Shown here: positions 7,778 to 15,481 of the stretch, in pieces | Position numbering within the stretch: position 1 is the stretch's first letter | How the letters are laid out: each line of letters begins with the position of its first letter | NCBI GenBank assembly: GCA_964632545.1 | Contig: CAZWBQ010000016.1 | Span: forward strand, 1 to 23,994 | Direction of reading: 5' to 3' | Length of the DNA: 23,994 nt | Source of the DNA: UBA7398 sp964632545 | GTDB lineage: Bacteria; Actinomycetota; Actinomycetes; Nanopelagicales; Nanopelagicaceae | Made by a program: the position numbers and the translations under genes | The notes under the pieces: generated by a model | The model's input: only the letters and a program-made list of their open reading frames with translations | What the model was told of the DNA's origin: nothing | Database searches by the model: none

Positions 7778-9206
7778 GCGCTTGCTGTTTAATCCGGTTT
7801 GTTAGTTCTGTAACCTGATTAAAAATTGAACGGCGCTCAGCCATTAACTGGCGAATTTTTCGATCCGCATGCATAACCGTTGTATGGTCCCGACCACCAA
7901 AAGCTTGCCCGATTTTTGGAAGCGAAAGCTCGGTTAATTCTCTACATAAATACATCGCGATCTGGCGGGCGTTAACTAAAACCCGAGAGCGCGAAGTGCC
8001 ACAAAGGTCTTCAACACTTAAACTGAAATAGGCGGCAGTTTGCGCCATAATCGTTGCGCCGGTTATTTCCGGGCCACCCTCGCTAGGAATTAAATCTTTC
8101 AAAACAATTTCCGCTAATGAAAGGTCTACGCCTTGGCGGTTCAAACTTGCGAAAGCAGTTACACGAATCAAAGCACCTTCTAATTCACGGATGTTAGTAG
8201 AAATTTTACTAGCGATGTATTCCAATACATCATCTGGTGCATTCAATTTATCTTGCGCGGCTTTTTTACGGAGAATTGCAATACGTGTTTCTAATTCCGG
8301 CGGTTGAATATCTGTAATTAAACCCCATTCAAACCGGCTACGTAATCGGTCTTCCAAAGTTGTTAATTGTTTCGGTGGCCGATCACTTGAAATTACAATC
8401 TGCTTGTTAGCGTTATATAAAGTATTAAAAGTATGGAAGAACTCTTCTTGAGTCCGCTCTTTATTTTCTAAAAATTGAATGTCATCAACTAACAAAATAT
8501 CTAAATCACGGTAACGCCGTTGAAACACGGAAGCTTTGTCGTCACGAATTGAGTTAATAAAATCATTTGTAAACTCTTCGCTAGATACGTAACGAACTCG
8601 AAGCCCACCATATAATTCTTTAGCGTAAGCGCCAATCGCATGCAATAAATGGGTTTTTCCTAACCCAGACTCCCCATAAATAAATAGCGGGTTATAAGCT
8701 TTTGCAGGGGCTTCAGCTACTGCTACCGCCGCCGCGTGTGCAAAACGATTTGATGCGCCAATAACGAAAGTTTCAAAAATATACCTTGGGTTTAATTGAG
8801 ATTGTTCATTAGTTTTGTTTTGGGTTGTATCTGTTCTGCCGGTTCCAGCACGCGGTGTGATTGGATCGAAATCAATCTCTACAACTTGGTTTTGGACAAC
8901 TTCTATATTTTCTAACTCTTCATCAACAGTTACTGCAATGCTAATTCGTTCGCCGGTTTCATTAGAAAGGGTTTCATTTAAAAGAACCCGCAGCCGGCTT
9001 TCTAAAACATCTTTAGCAAAAACATTTGGCGCAGCGAGTAAAAGGTTTGAACCGCCATCACTTTTAATCAACCCAAGTGGTTTAGTCAGAGTTAAAAACG
9101 CGCGGTGTTGTGGCGCATCTGTTGAAACTTTTTCAATCACTGAGCTCCATAAAGATTGAAGGTCTACTTCTACTGTTTGGCCTGAGCTCTGATTTGTGAT
9201 CGACAC
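7770..9206 (-). CDS. dnaA: Chromosomal replication initiator DnaA
   Basis: The AAA+ initiator that binds DnaA boxes, opens oriC and recruits the helicase; it also regulates its own gene. Of its 478 residues, domain I spans about 1-100 and the linker about 100-140. The AAA+ core has Walker A GESGLGKT (178-185) and Walker B DDIQF (241-245). The C-terminal helix-turn-helix carries the signature GGRDHTTVMHADRKI (437-451), which reads the TTATCCACA box. The start is GTG at 9206, with GGGG seven bases upstream as a possible ribosome site. DnaA boxes lie immediately upstream at 9219-9239, so autoregulation is likely. Confidence 0.98.
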   Translation of the reverse strand: MSITNQSSGQTVEVDLQSLWSSVIEKVSTDAPQHRAFLTLTKPLGLIKSDGGSNLLLAAPNVFAKDVLESRLRVLLNETLSNETGERISIAVTVDEELENIEVVQNQVVEIDFDPITPRAGTGRTDTTQNKTNEQSQLNPRYIFETFVIGASNRFAHAAAVAVAEAPAKAYNPLFIYGESGLGKTHLLHAIGAYAKELYGGLRVRYVSSEEFTNDFINSIRDDKASVFQRRYRDLDILLVDDIQFLENKERTQEEFFHTFNTLYNANKQIVISSDRPPKQLTTLEDRLRSRFEWGLITDIQPPELETRIAILRKKAAQDKLNAPDDVLEYIASKISTNIRELEGALIRVTAFASLNRQGVDLSLAEIVLKDLIPSEGGPEITGATIMAQTAAYFSLSVEDLCGTSRSRVLVNARQIAMYLCRELTELSLPKIGQAFGGRDHTTVMHADRKIRQLMAERRSIFNQVTELTNRIKQQARG

Positions 9207-9527
9207 CTAAATACCCCGATATCCACATAGTTATCCACAGGCTGTGGTCTAAACCCAACCTTTACCCTTTATTAACCCCCAAAAACCACCCTTTCGAGCG
9301 GCTCCTGTGGATAGAGCCGAAAACTAGAGTGGAAACGGAATAAAAGCAAGTGGTTATCCACACCAATATTCTAAATCCGTCCGAAACGCCCCAGTTTGAC
9401 CATAGTTATCCACGACCTTTACCGTTACCCCCTGCTGTGGCCCCAAAAAAGGTCGGTGCATTTCGACCCGCTTGGAGTGGACGAAAGTCAAGAAATTTAA
9501 AGTTTTAAATTATCAAAGGAGCAAGAA
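9207..9527. other. oriC segment between dnaA and rpmH
   Basis: A 321-base divergent intergenic region with a second DnaA-box cluster. Perfect TTATCCACA occurs at 9231-9239 and 9354-9362. Single-mismatch boxes occur at 9219-9227 (ATATCCACA), 9306-9314 (opposite strand, TGTGGATAG) and 9406-9414 (TTATCCACG). The box at 9231 is followed by a TGTGG that makes the dyad CCACAG-G-CTGTGG. The region must hold the promoters of dnaA (leftward) and the rpmH operon (rightward). I see no small gene in it. No clear dnaA promoter hexamers could be chosen. Confidence 0.8.
9396..9425 (+). promoter_or_regulatory. candidate rpmH-operon promoter containing a DnaA box
   Basis: TTGACC (9396-9401) and TACCGT (9420-9425) are separated by 18 bases and resemble sigma-70 type -35 and -10 elements. 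The DnaA box TTATCCACG (9406-9414) lies wholly inside the spacer, so bound DnaA would compete with RNA polymerase. The predicted leader to rpmH is about 95 bases. The pairing of hexamers was made by eye and other AT-rich hexamers closer to rpmH (for example 9498-9503) are possible. Confidence 0.4.
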
Positions 9528-9671
9528 ATGACAAAGCGCACTTTTCAGCCGAATAATCGTCGGCGCGCAAAGAAACATGGTTTCCGTGCACGTATGGCAA
9601 CTCGTGGAGGTCGCGCAGTTCTTGCTGCTCGCCGCGCCAAGGGCCGCGTTCGCATCTCTGCATCTGCGTAA
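9528..9671 (+). CDS. rpmH: Large ribosomal subunit protein bL34
   Basis: A 47-residue, very basic protein of the 50S subunit. It begins MTKRTFQPNNRRRAKKHGF, continues with RMATRGGRAVLAARRAKGR and ends RISASA, which is the bL34 pattern and length. The start ATG has a strong AAAGGAG site (9515-9521) six bases upstream. It is the first gene of the rightward operon, and the stop is three bases before the rnpA start. The rpmH-rnpA pair next to dnaA is almost universal in bacteria. Confidence 0.98.
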   Translation: MTKRTFQPNNRRRAKKHGFRARMATRGGRAVLAARRAKGRVRISASA

Positions 9672-9674
9672 CCT

Positions 9675-10022
9675 GTGCTTGCGTCATTAAACCGACTCAC
9701 ATCTAGCACCGATTTCGCACGTACCACCAAATCCGGGGCTAGAGCTTCTACACGATCACTCGCAGGATATGTTCTTGCCGAACCTTCACTCTCTGAAACC
9801 AAAATAGGTTTTATTGTTTCTAAATCAGTTGGCGGCTCAGTTTCACGTCATCGAGTAACTCGACAACTTCGCCACCTATCTCGGGAACAATTCCACTTAC
9901 TTCCCCAAAAATCCTTAGTTGTGGTCCGAGCAATTCAAAATAGTAAAGACTACTCAAACGACACCGTGCAGTTATTTAATAAACTTTTTGAAAAAGTTAA
10001 TAAAAGTTCGGTGACAAAATGA
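9675..10022 (+). CDS. rnpA: Ribonuclease P protein component
   Basis: The basic protein that assists the RNase P RNA in cutting tRNA 5' leaders. It has 115 residues, normal length. The conserved RNR-type block is VSKSVGGSVSRHRVTRQLR (48-66), followed by a helix and VVVRA. The start is GTG at 9675, three bases after rpmH, without an obvious Shine-Dalgarno, so translation is likely coupled to rpmH. The stop overlaps the yidD start as ATGA. No other in-frame start gives the conserved N-terminus MLASLNRL. Confidence 0.95.
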   Translation: MLASLNRLTSSTDFARTTKSGARASTRSLAGYVLAEPSLSETKIGFIVSKSVGGSVSRHRVTRQLRHLSREQFHLLPQKSLVVVRAIQNSKDYSNDTVQLFNKLFEKVNKSSVTK

Positions 10023-10303
10023 AGCGCTTTTTTAGTTTATTAATCACCAGCTATCAAAAATGGATCTCGCCAGCTTTTGCCCCGCGTTGCAAGTATTACC
10101 CATCTTGTTCTACTTACACATTAAACGCAATCCAACACTTTGGTTTAAAAGGTTTGTTATTAGCGGTTTGGCGGCTTCTTCGATGCAACCCTTGGTCACA
10201 CGGCGGCGTTGATTATGTGCCAAATAAATTCACATTTACCACACACCACGATAAATCAAACAAAACCCTTGATTTACAAGCCGAATTAGTAGGAGCTAAA
10301 TAA
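10019..10303 (+). CDS. yidD: Membrane protein insertion efficiency factor YidD
   Basis: A small (94-residue) membrane-associated protein that helps YidC-dependent insertion. The family core is present: WISPAFAPRCKYYPSCSTY, then the hydrophobic helix FGLKGLLLAVWRLLRCNPW and SHGGVDYVP. The three conserved cysteines (in CKYYPSC and RCNPW) are kept. The ATG overlaps the rnpA stop by four bases and the TAA overlaps the yidC ATG by one base (TAATG), so rnpA, yidD and yidC are translationally linked. Confidence 0.96.
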   Translation: MKRFFSLLITSYQKWISPAFAPRCKYYPSCSTYTLNAIQHFGLKGLLLAVWRLLRCNPWSHGGVDYVPNKFTFTTHHDKSNKTLDLQAELVGAK

Positions 10304-11217
10304 TGGGGACAATTTTAAATCCACTTTACATCGCGGTATCAGCGGTAATTATGGCTATCCATAAAGTGCTTAGCCCAATTTTTGGTTCCGACAGTGGTGT
10401 TACTTGGACGCTAGCTATTGTTGGTTTAGTTATTTTAATTCGTATCATTTTAATTCCATTATTCGTTAAGCAAATTAAAAGCCAACGCGCTCTCACAGCG
10501 CTTCAACCACATATGAAGGCGATACAAACTAAATATAAAGATGACCGTCAAAAACAATCTGAAGAGATGATGAAGCTTTACAAGGAACATAAAACAAACC
10601 CACTAGCTTCATGTTTCCCAATTCTTGCACAAGCTCCAATATTCTTTGCGTTATTTACAGTGTTAAACGGAATCGGAAAAAATCCTCCACAAAAACATGG
10701 TGTGCTAACACAAGACGATGTAATCTCAGCAGCAGCTGCAAAATTCTTTGGCGCGCCAATTTCGCAAACATTTTTAGGTTCTAACATCACAACAGTAAAA
10801 GTCGTCACCGTGTTATTAATTGCGTTTATGTCGGCAACTACTTTCACAACACAGCGACAGTTGATGACTAAAGGCATGCCAAAGATGTCAACACAAAACA
10901 ATATGATGTTGCAACAACAAAAAATTATGTTGTATTTATTTCCATTGATATTTGCGGTATCTGGAGTTAATTTTCCAGTCGGAGTTTTAATTTATTGGTC
11001 AACCACAAACTTGTGGACTTGGGGACAGCAGTTTTACGTTATTAAACGAAACCCAACACCAGGATCTCCCGCCTATGAAGAGTTGCAAGCAAAAAAAGCT
11101 AAAAAAACTGGAATTGCCCCAACCGAAGAACTTAATGGCGGCGGGGTAGTTGTCGAGGAACCTAAGAGCCAACGGCAACAACCAAAACGAGGTAATAAGA
11201 AGAAGAAACGTAAGTAA
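10303..11217 (+). CDS. yidC: Membrane protein insertase YidC/Oxa1 family
   Basis: Inserts membrane proteins alone or with SecYEG. The 304 residues match the Gram-positive form, which lacks the large periplasmic domain of E. coli YidC. Hydrophobic segments are at about 6-27, 34-57, 98-118, 165-182 and 206-232. The conserved hydrophilic-groove arginine is R47 in LVILIRIILIP. An amphipathic cytoplasmic hairpin (about 60-96) follows, and the tail is strongly basic (RGNKKKKRK), typical of YidC that contacts ribosomes. No lipobox is visible at the N-terminus. A GTAGGAG site at the end of yidD precedes the ATG. Confidence 0.96.
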   Translation: MGTILNPLYIAVSAVIMAIHKVLSPIFGSDSGVTWTLAIVGLVILIRIILIPLFVKQIKSQRALTALQPHMKAIQTKYKDDRQKQSEEMMKLYKEHKTNPLASCFPILAQAPIFFALFTVLNGIGKNPPQKHGVLTQDDVISAAAAKFFGAPISQTFLGSNITTVKVVTVLLIAFMSATTFTTQRQLMTKGMPKMSTQNNMMLQQQKIMLYLFPLIFAVSGVNFPVGVLIYWSTTNLWTWGQQFYVIKRNPTPGSPAYEELQAKKAKKTGIAPTEELNGGGVVVEEPKSQRQQPKRGNKKKKRK

Positions 11218-11284
11218 AAGCGACAAATAGTACAAAAACTATTAAATCGCCCAATTGATTTAGTACCTAACGGAAGGCAAGTGA
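11218..11284 (+). other. yidC - jag spacer with a weak hairpin
   Basis: A 67-base spacer, the largest in the rightward operon. It holds an AT-only-like stem AATAGT/ACTATT (11226-11243) with a 6-base loop and no T-tract, and the GGAAGG ribosome site of jag at 11272-11277. It could be an RNA processing or weak attenuation point. No promoter is evident. Confidence 0.3.
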
Positions 11285-11803
11285 ATGAGCCCTAAGAAGA
11301 GCGAAGCAACGGTTGAAGTTGTGGAAGATAAACCAGTGAAGAGTTTAGTCGAACGCCTTGAAGAAGAGGGCGATGTAGCCGCCGATTACCTAGAAGGCCT
11401 ACTAGATATTGCCGACCTTGATGGAGATATTGAAATTGGCATCGAAAACGATCGCGCCACCCTTTCAATCGAAGGTGGCGAGCTAAACCACCTAGTTGGC
11501 CGCGAAGGTGAGGTTTTAGACTCAATTCAAGAGCTAACTCGGCTAGCGGTGCAAACTGCGACCGGCGAACGCTCCCGTTTAATGCTTGATATTGACGGTT
11601 TCCGAGTCAATAAAAAAGAGAGCCTTTCTGAACTGGCGCTGAAAATCGCCGATGAGGTTAAAGCTTCTGGGGAATCAGTCAAACTAGCCCCAATGAACGC
11701 ATTTGAGCGAAAAGTCATTCACGACACCATTCAAAAGACTGGGTTGAGCAGTGAATCTGAAGGCGAAGACCCAGATCGTTGCGTGGTAGTACTTCCCGCT
11801 TGA
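11285..11803 (+). CDS. Jag/KhpB-family KH-R3H RNA-binding protein
   Basis: A cytoplasmic RNA-binding protein of the Jag/KhpB type, encoded downstream of yidC in most Gram-positive bacteria. The 172 residues comprise a KH-like domain (about 35-105; GGELNHLVGREGEVLDSIQ is the GxxG region) and an R3H domain (about 110-172). The R3H residues include APMNAFERKVIHDTI and the end PDRCVVVLP. The N-terminal Jag domain present in some homologues is replaced by a short acidic tail. In Firmicutes KhpB partners KhpA and affects cell elongation; this role is inferred here. GGAAGG lies seven bases before the ATG. Confidence 0.93.
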   Translation: MSPKKSEATVEVVEDKPVKSLVERLEEEGDVAADYLEGLLDIADLDGDIEIGIENDRATLSIEGGELNHLVGREGEVLDSIQELTRLAVQTATGERSRLMLDIDGFRVNKKESLSELALKIADEVKASGESVKLAPMNAFERKVIHDTIQKTGLSSESEGEDPDRCVVVLPA

Positions 11804-12402
11804 GCGTTTCACGTGAAACTTTAACTCAGACCTATTTTCCAAAAACAGGTCCCCAGTTAGCCCGTTACGCAGAACTCCTAGAAACCGTGGCGGTTGAGCG
11901 CGGGATCATAGGTCCAAGCGAGGGGCCAAAAATTTGGGAGCGCCATATTGAAAATTGCATCCCAATAACCACCCTCTTTACCGAAGGGGCAACAGTTGGC
12001 GATATCGGCTCTGGCGCTGGACTACCTGGAATTGTGATCGCTCTAGCTCGACCTGATTTGAAAATAACGCTAGTTGAGCCGCTGCAACGCCGGGTCGATT
12101 TTTTAAATGAGGTAATTGCTGAACTTGGTTTAGCGGTAACGGTTCATCGCGGTAAAGCAAACTCCCTTACTAAACCTTTTCATTATGTAACCGCTCGAGC
12201 AGTCGCGCCGCTTTCAAGGCTAATTCCATCCACTTGGCATCTGGTTCGACCCAATGGCGCACTTTTGGCGATTAAAGGGGAGTCGGCTGCGGTTGAACTA
12301 AGCGAAGCCCAGCTACCAAAAGGCGCAGCCGCTCGAATAATTGAGTTAAATATTGGGGAACTACCCGTCAGCCGCATAGCTGAGGTGATAAAGGCTGGTT
12401 AA
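11800..12402 (+). CDS. rsmG: 16S rRNA (guanine-N7) methyltransferase RsmG
   Basis: Methylates N7 of G527 (E. coli numbering) in 16S rRNA using S-adenosylmethionine; formerly called GidB. The SAM motif VGDIGSGAGLPGIVIAL, the upstream IWERHIENC and the later VTARAVAPLSRL are diagnostic. I choose TTG at 11800, which overlaps the jag stop as TTGA and gives 200 residues beginning MSVSRET. Another in-frame TTG at 11779 would add seven residues but overlap jag by 25 bases. Codons 3-7 coincide with a parS palindrome, so the N-terminal VSRET is dictated partly by a DNA site. It is followed 8 bases later by parA. Confidence 0.95.
   Translation: MSVSRETLTQTYFPKTGPQLARYAELLETVAVERGIIGPSEGPKIWERHIENCIPITTLFTEGATVGDIGSGAGLPGIVIALARPDLKITLVEPLQRRVDFLNEVIAELGLAVTVHRGKANSLTKPFHYVTARAVAPLSRLIPSTWHLVRPNGALLAIKGESAAVELSEAQLPKGAAARIIELNIGELPVSRIAEVIKAG
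11805..11820. promoter_or_regulatory. parS: parS centromere site within rsmG
   Basis: The 14-bp perfect palindrome GTTTCACGTGAAAC (11806-11819) matches the core of the universal ParB-binding parS site. Only the outermost bases of the 16-mer differ (C and T instead of T and A). It lies at codons 3-7 of rsmG, about 2.4 kb from the rpmH-side origin cluster and in the same gene block as parA and parB. Confidence 0.9.
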
Positions 12403-12410
12403 CTACCGCC

Positions 12411-13310
12411 GTGGCTGATTCACGTGAAACAAATTCCGAGAAGCGAGTAGTTGGAATCAAACGCCTCAAAGAACCGATGCCAAAACCGATAAAAACCCGA
12501 ATTTTTACGGTCGCGAATCAGAAGGGCGGGGTCGGTAAAACCACCTCCGCAGTCAATATCGCCGCGGCACTTTCAATGGGCGGTTTACGAACTTTAGTAA
12601 TTGATTTAGACCCGCAAGGAAATGCAAGCACTGCATTTTCAATTGCGCGCGATGATGTTGCCGGAATGTTTGAAGTTATAACACGCGATCTTCCAATGAG
12701 CGAAGTTGTAATTAAAGTTGCGGGATACCCTCATCTTGAATGCGCACCTGCAACACAATCACTAGCCAACGCAGAAGTTGAATTAGTTCCAATGGTTGCG
12801 CGCGAACTTCGATTAAAGAAAGCGTTACAAACTTTCTTATTGGAACGCGCCAATAAAGGTGAACGAATTGATTATGTAATTATTGATTGCCCACCAAGTT
12901 TAGGTTTACTTACAATCAACGCACTTGTGGCGGCTGAAGAGTTATTGATTCCAATTCAATGTGAATATTATTCTTTAGAAGGTTTAGCGTTACTGCTTCA
13001 CACTGTTTCATTAGTGCAAGAACATTTAAATCAAAATATCAAGTTAACAACAATTGTTTTAACAATGTTTGATGGCAGAACTCGATTAGCAAATGATGTT
13101 GCAGATAGCGTGCGTGCGCATTATCCAAAAGAGCTAATTGATATTCCAATTCCGCGCGCAGTAAGAATTTCAGAAGCGCCTTCATACGGCCAAACAGTTA
13201 TGACATACGACCCACTTTCTAACGGCGCGCAGTCATATATGGCAGTTGCGCGCGAAATTGCGATTCGTGGTAGCGCAGTTAATCCAATTCAACAACAAGA
13301 GATTAGCTAA
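12411..13310 (+). CDS. parA: Chromosome-partitioning ATPase ParA
   Basis: Walker-type ATPase that moves ParB-bound origins to daughter cells. It has 299 residues. The deviant Walker A motif KGGVGKTT (38-45) has the signature lysine K38, Walker A' is LVIDLDPQGNAS, and the Walker B region is DYVIIDCPPSLGLLTINAL. A roughly 30-residue basic extension precedes the ATPase domain, as is usual in actinobacteria. The GTG start at 12411 lies eight bases after rsmG; a later ATG at 12477 would cut only this extension. The start region contains a parS site at codons 3-7. The TAA overlaps the parB ATG (TAATG). Confidence 0.97.
   Translation: MADSRETNSEKRVVGIKRLKEPMPKPIKTRIFTVANQKGGVGKTTSAVNIAAALSMGGLRTLVIDLDPQGNASTAFSIARDDVAGMFEVITRDLPMSEVVIKVAGYPHLECAPATQSLANAEVELVPMVARELRLKKALQTFLLERANKGERIDYVIIDCPPSLGLLTINALVAAEELLIPIQCEYYSLEGLALLLHTVSLVQEHLNQNIKLTTIVLTMFDGRTRLANDVADSVRAHYPKELIDIPIPRAVRISEAPSYGQTVMTYDPLSNGAQSYMAVAREIAIRGSAVNPIQQQEIS
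12416..12431. promoter_or_regulatory. parS: second parS-like site within the parA start
   Basis: TGATTCACGTGAAACA matches the 16-bp parS consensus TGTTTCACGTGAAACA at 15 positions. It overlaps codons 2-7 of parA, with the palindrome core at codons 3-7, 611 bases from the site in rsmG. ParB bound here could also repress parAB, a form of autoregulation. The match is by eye. Confidence 0.85.
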
Positions 13311-14173
13311 TGAGCGTTCGTAAAGGCGGCTTAGGTAGAAATTTAGATTCATTAATTCCAACTGCTATCAAACTGCCAGGCAACGACACTGTTATTGCTG
13401 ATCGCGAAGAAGTTTTATTATCTGCAATCAAACCAAACCCAAAGCAACCACGAACAGTTTTCGACGAAGATGCACTTAAAGAGTTAGCTGCATCGATAAA
13501 AGAAGTTGGAGTTTTACAACCACCAGTAGTGCGAAAAAGCGGCGCCGATACTTACGAATTAATCATGGGAGAACGCCGAGTTCGGGCTGCAAAATTAGCT
13601 GGCTTAACTTCAATCCCAGTAATTATTAGACAGACCCCGGATAATGAGTTACTCCGAGAAGCAATTTTAGAAAATATTCACCGTAGCCAATTAAATGCGT
13701 TAGAAGAGGCAGCCGCGTATAACCAACTTCTTACCGATTTTGGTTATACCCATGAAGAGTTAGCAACAAAACTTGGAAAATCCCGCCCATTAATCTCAAA
13801 CACAATCCGGTTATTAAATTTACCGCCATCAGTACAGCGACGGGTTGCTGCCGGCACAATTTCCGCGGGACATGCGCGGGCGCTACTTGGATTGGCTGAT
13901 CAAAACGAAATAGAAAAACTTGCTAATCGGATAGTTGCTGAAGGTTTAAGTGTCCGCGCAATTGAAGAGATAATTTCACTTGGCGGGAAAGCGAAAACTG
14001 CAACAACTAAAAATAAATCAACAACTTCACCAGAAATTAAAGAACTAGGGGTTCGGTTATCGGATGCGCTAGATACTCGGGTAAATATCGAGATGACTCA
14101 AAAACGCGGGAAAATCGTAATAGAATTTGGTTCACTTGAAGATTTACATCGGATTATCGATGTCATTGACTAG
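13310..14173 (+). CDS. parB: Chromosome-partitioning protein ParB
   Basis: CTP-dependent clamp that loads at parS and spreads on DNA. It has 287 residues. Its parts are NPKQPRTVFDEDAL (43-56), the CTP-binding box GERRVRAAK (87-95) with the following ENIHRSQLN (121-129), a helix-turn-helix around 148-172 (ELATKLGKSRPLISNTIRLL) that reads parS, and a C-terminal dimerisation domain from about 240. A low-complexity linker (KTATTKNKSTTS) lies before it. The N-terminal basic patch MSVRKGGLGRNLDSLIP is the ParA-stimulating motif. Its TAG stop overlaps, in CTAG, the stop of the convergent aminotransferase gene. Confidence 0.97.
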   Translation: MSVRKGGLGRNLDSLIPTAIKLPGNDTVIADREEVLLSAIKPNPKQPRTVFDEDALKELAASIKEVGVLQPPVVRKSGADTYELIMGERRVRAAKLAGLTSIPVIIRQTPDNELLREAILENIHRSQLNALEEAAAYNQLLTDFGYTHEELATKLGKSRPLISNTIRLLNLPPSVQRRVAAGTISAGHARALLGLADQNEIEKLANRIVAEGLSVRAIEEIISLGGKAKTATTKNKSTTSPEIKELGVRLSDALDTRVNIEMTQKRGKIVIEFGSLEDLHRIIDVID

Positions 14174-15432
14174 TTAAGCGCGATTCCATTTCCACGTCGT
14201 TCCATCTCTTGCGCCACTACGCTACCTAAAGATTTAATTCCTTCTCGAATTCGCTCAGGTGTTGGGTGGCAATAAGAAAGTCGCATTGACCAAGAACCTA
14301 AACCATCAGCATAAAACGCAGTTCCTGGAACATAAGCAACTTTGGCAACAATTGCTTTCGGCATCATGGCTTTGGTGTCAATCTCTGGTGGCAAATTAAC
14401 CCAGACATAAAAACCACCTTGCGGTTTAGTCCAGGTTGCACCTTTAGGAAAATATTGATCCAAGCTTTCTAACATCGCATCACGGCGAACCTTATAAAGC
14501 TTGCAAAATGCAGTGATTTGATCGCGCCACGGCTGGTCAGCTAAATAGCTCGAAATCGCCATTTGAGTGAAATTTGAAGGGCAAAGAATTGAAGATTCAC
14601 TCGCTATTACCAATTTTTCACGGAGCGCTGCCGGCACTAACGCCCAACCTACTCGTAATCCTGGCGCAATTGTTTTCGAGAATGAACCCAAGTAAATAAC
14701 ATTTTCAGAATCCTCAGCTCGCATCGCGTTAGGAGATGGCCGTTCAAAGCCGAGCAGACCATATGGATTGTCCTCGACAACCATAATTTTTTCTTTACGG
14801 CATATCTCTAAAATTTCAGTTCTTCGATCAGCCGGGAGTAAAACACCCGCTGGATTTTGATAATTTGGGATTAAATACAAAAATTTAATTTTTCGCCCAG
14901 AAAAACGAATTGTTTTAATAGCGCTTCGCAACGATTCTGGAACTATGCCATCTTGATCCAATTCCACATGAACTACTTGCGCTTCGTACTGTTTAAATGT
15001 TCCGAGCGCACCAACATAAGAAGGCGCTTCTACTAAAACAACATCGCCTGGATCGATAAATATTCTTGAAATTAAATCAAGCGCTTGTTGCGAACCAGTT
15101 GTCACAATAATGTCATCTGGATTTGCGCGAATCCCTTCAAGCGCCATAACGTCACAAATTTGCTCGCGAAGTTTTGGATGCCCTTGCCCACTTCCATACT
15201 GCAGCGCTTCTTGGCCGTGTTCGGTAATTAATTTTCCAACCAACTCAGCCATCATCTCCATTGGTAGCGCAGAGAGATTTGGCATTCCGCCAGCGAGTGA
15301 AACAATTTCAGGGCGGGAGGCAACCGCAAACAAGGAGCGAATTTCACTTGCTTGCATTCCAACTGCACGCCGCGCAAACCGCTCTTCTAAATTTTCTGGA
15401 GCATGGGTATGAAAGCGGGTTACATCCGTCAT
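14170..15432 (-). CDS. PLP-dependent class I/II aminotransferase (2-aminoadipate/MocR-like family)
   Basis: A 420-residue fold-type I pyridoxal-phosphate enzyme, without the GntR DNA-binding domain of MocR regulators. The PLP lysine is K253 in GSFSKTIAPGLRVGW. Other cofactor contacts are N193 in PNYQNPAG, D221 and Y224 in EDNPYG, and the Q/G-rich YGSGQGHP loop near residue 80. The family includes LysN-type 2-aminoadipate, aromatic and branched-chain aminotransferases, so the substrate cannot be named. It is the last gene of the minus-strand cluster, 49 bases after cwlM, and is convergent with parB. No Shine-Dalgarno is visible at the ATG. Confidence 0.9.
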   Translation of the reverse strand: MTDVTRFHTHAPENLEERFARRAVGMQASEIRSLFAVASRPEIVSLAGGMPNLSALPMEMMAELVGKLITEHGQEALQYGSGQGHPKLREQICDVMALEGIRANPDDIIVTTGSQQALDLISRIFIDPGDVVLVEAPSYVGALGTFKQYEAQVVHVELDQDGIVPESLRSAIKTIRFSGRKIKFLYLIPNYQNPAGVLLPADRRTEILEICRKEKIMVVEDNPYGLLGFERPSPNAMRAEDSENVIYLGSFSKTIAPGLRVGWALVPAALREKLVIASESSILCPSNFTQMAISSYLADQPWRDQITAFCKLYKVRRDAMLESLDQYFPKGATWTKPQGGFYVWVNLPPEIDTKAMMPKAIVAKVAYVPGTAFYADGLGSWSMRLSYCHPTPERIREGIKSLGSVVAQEMERRGNGIALN

Positions 15433-15481
15433 TTAATTATTCTGCCATAGTCAGTGCGCACCTGGCTCCGAGTTAATTTCA

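Noticed and set aside
11779..11799. Longer rsmG start (TTG at 11779)
   Set aside because: It would overlap jag by 25 bases and add seven non-conserved residues; TTG at 11800 overlaps the jag stop by the usual four bases.
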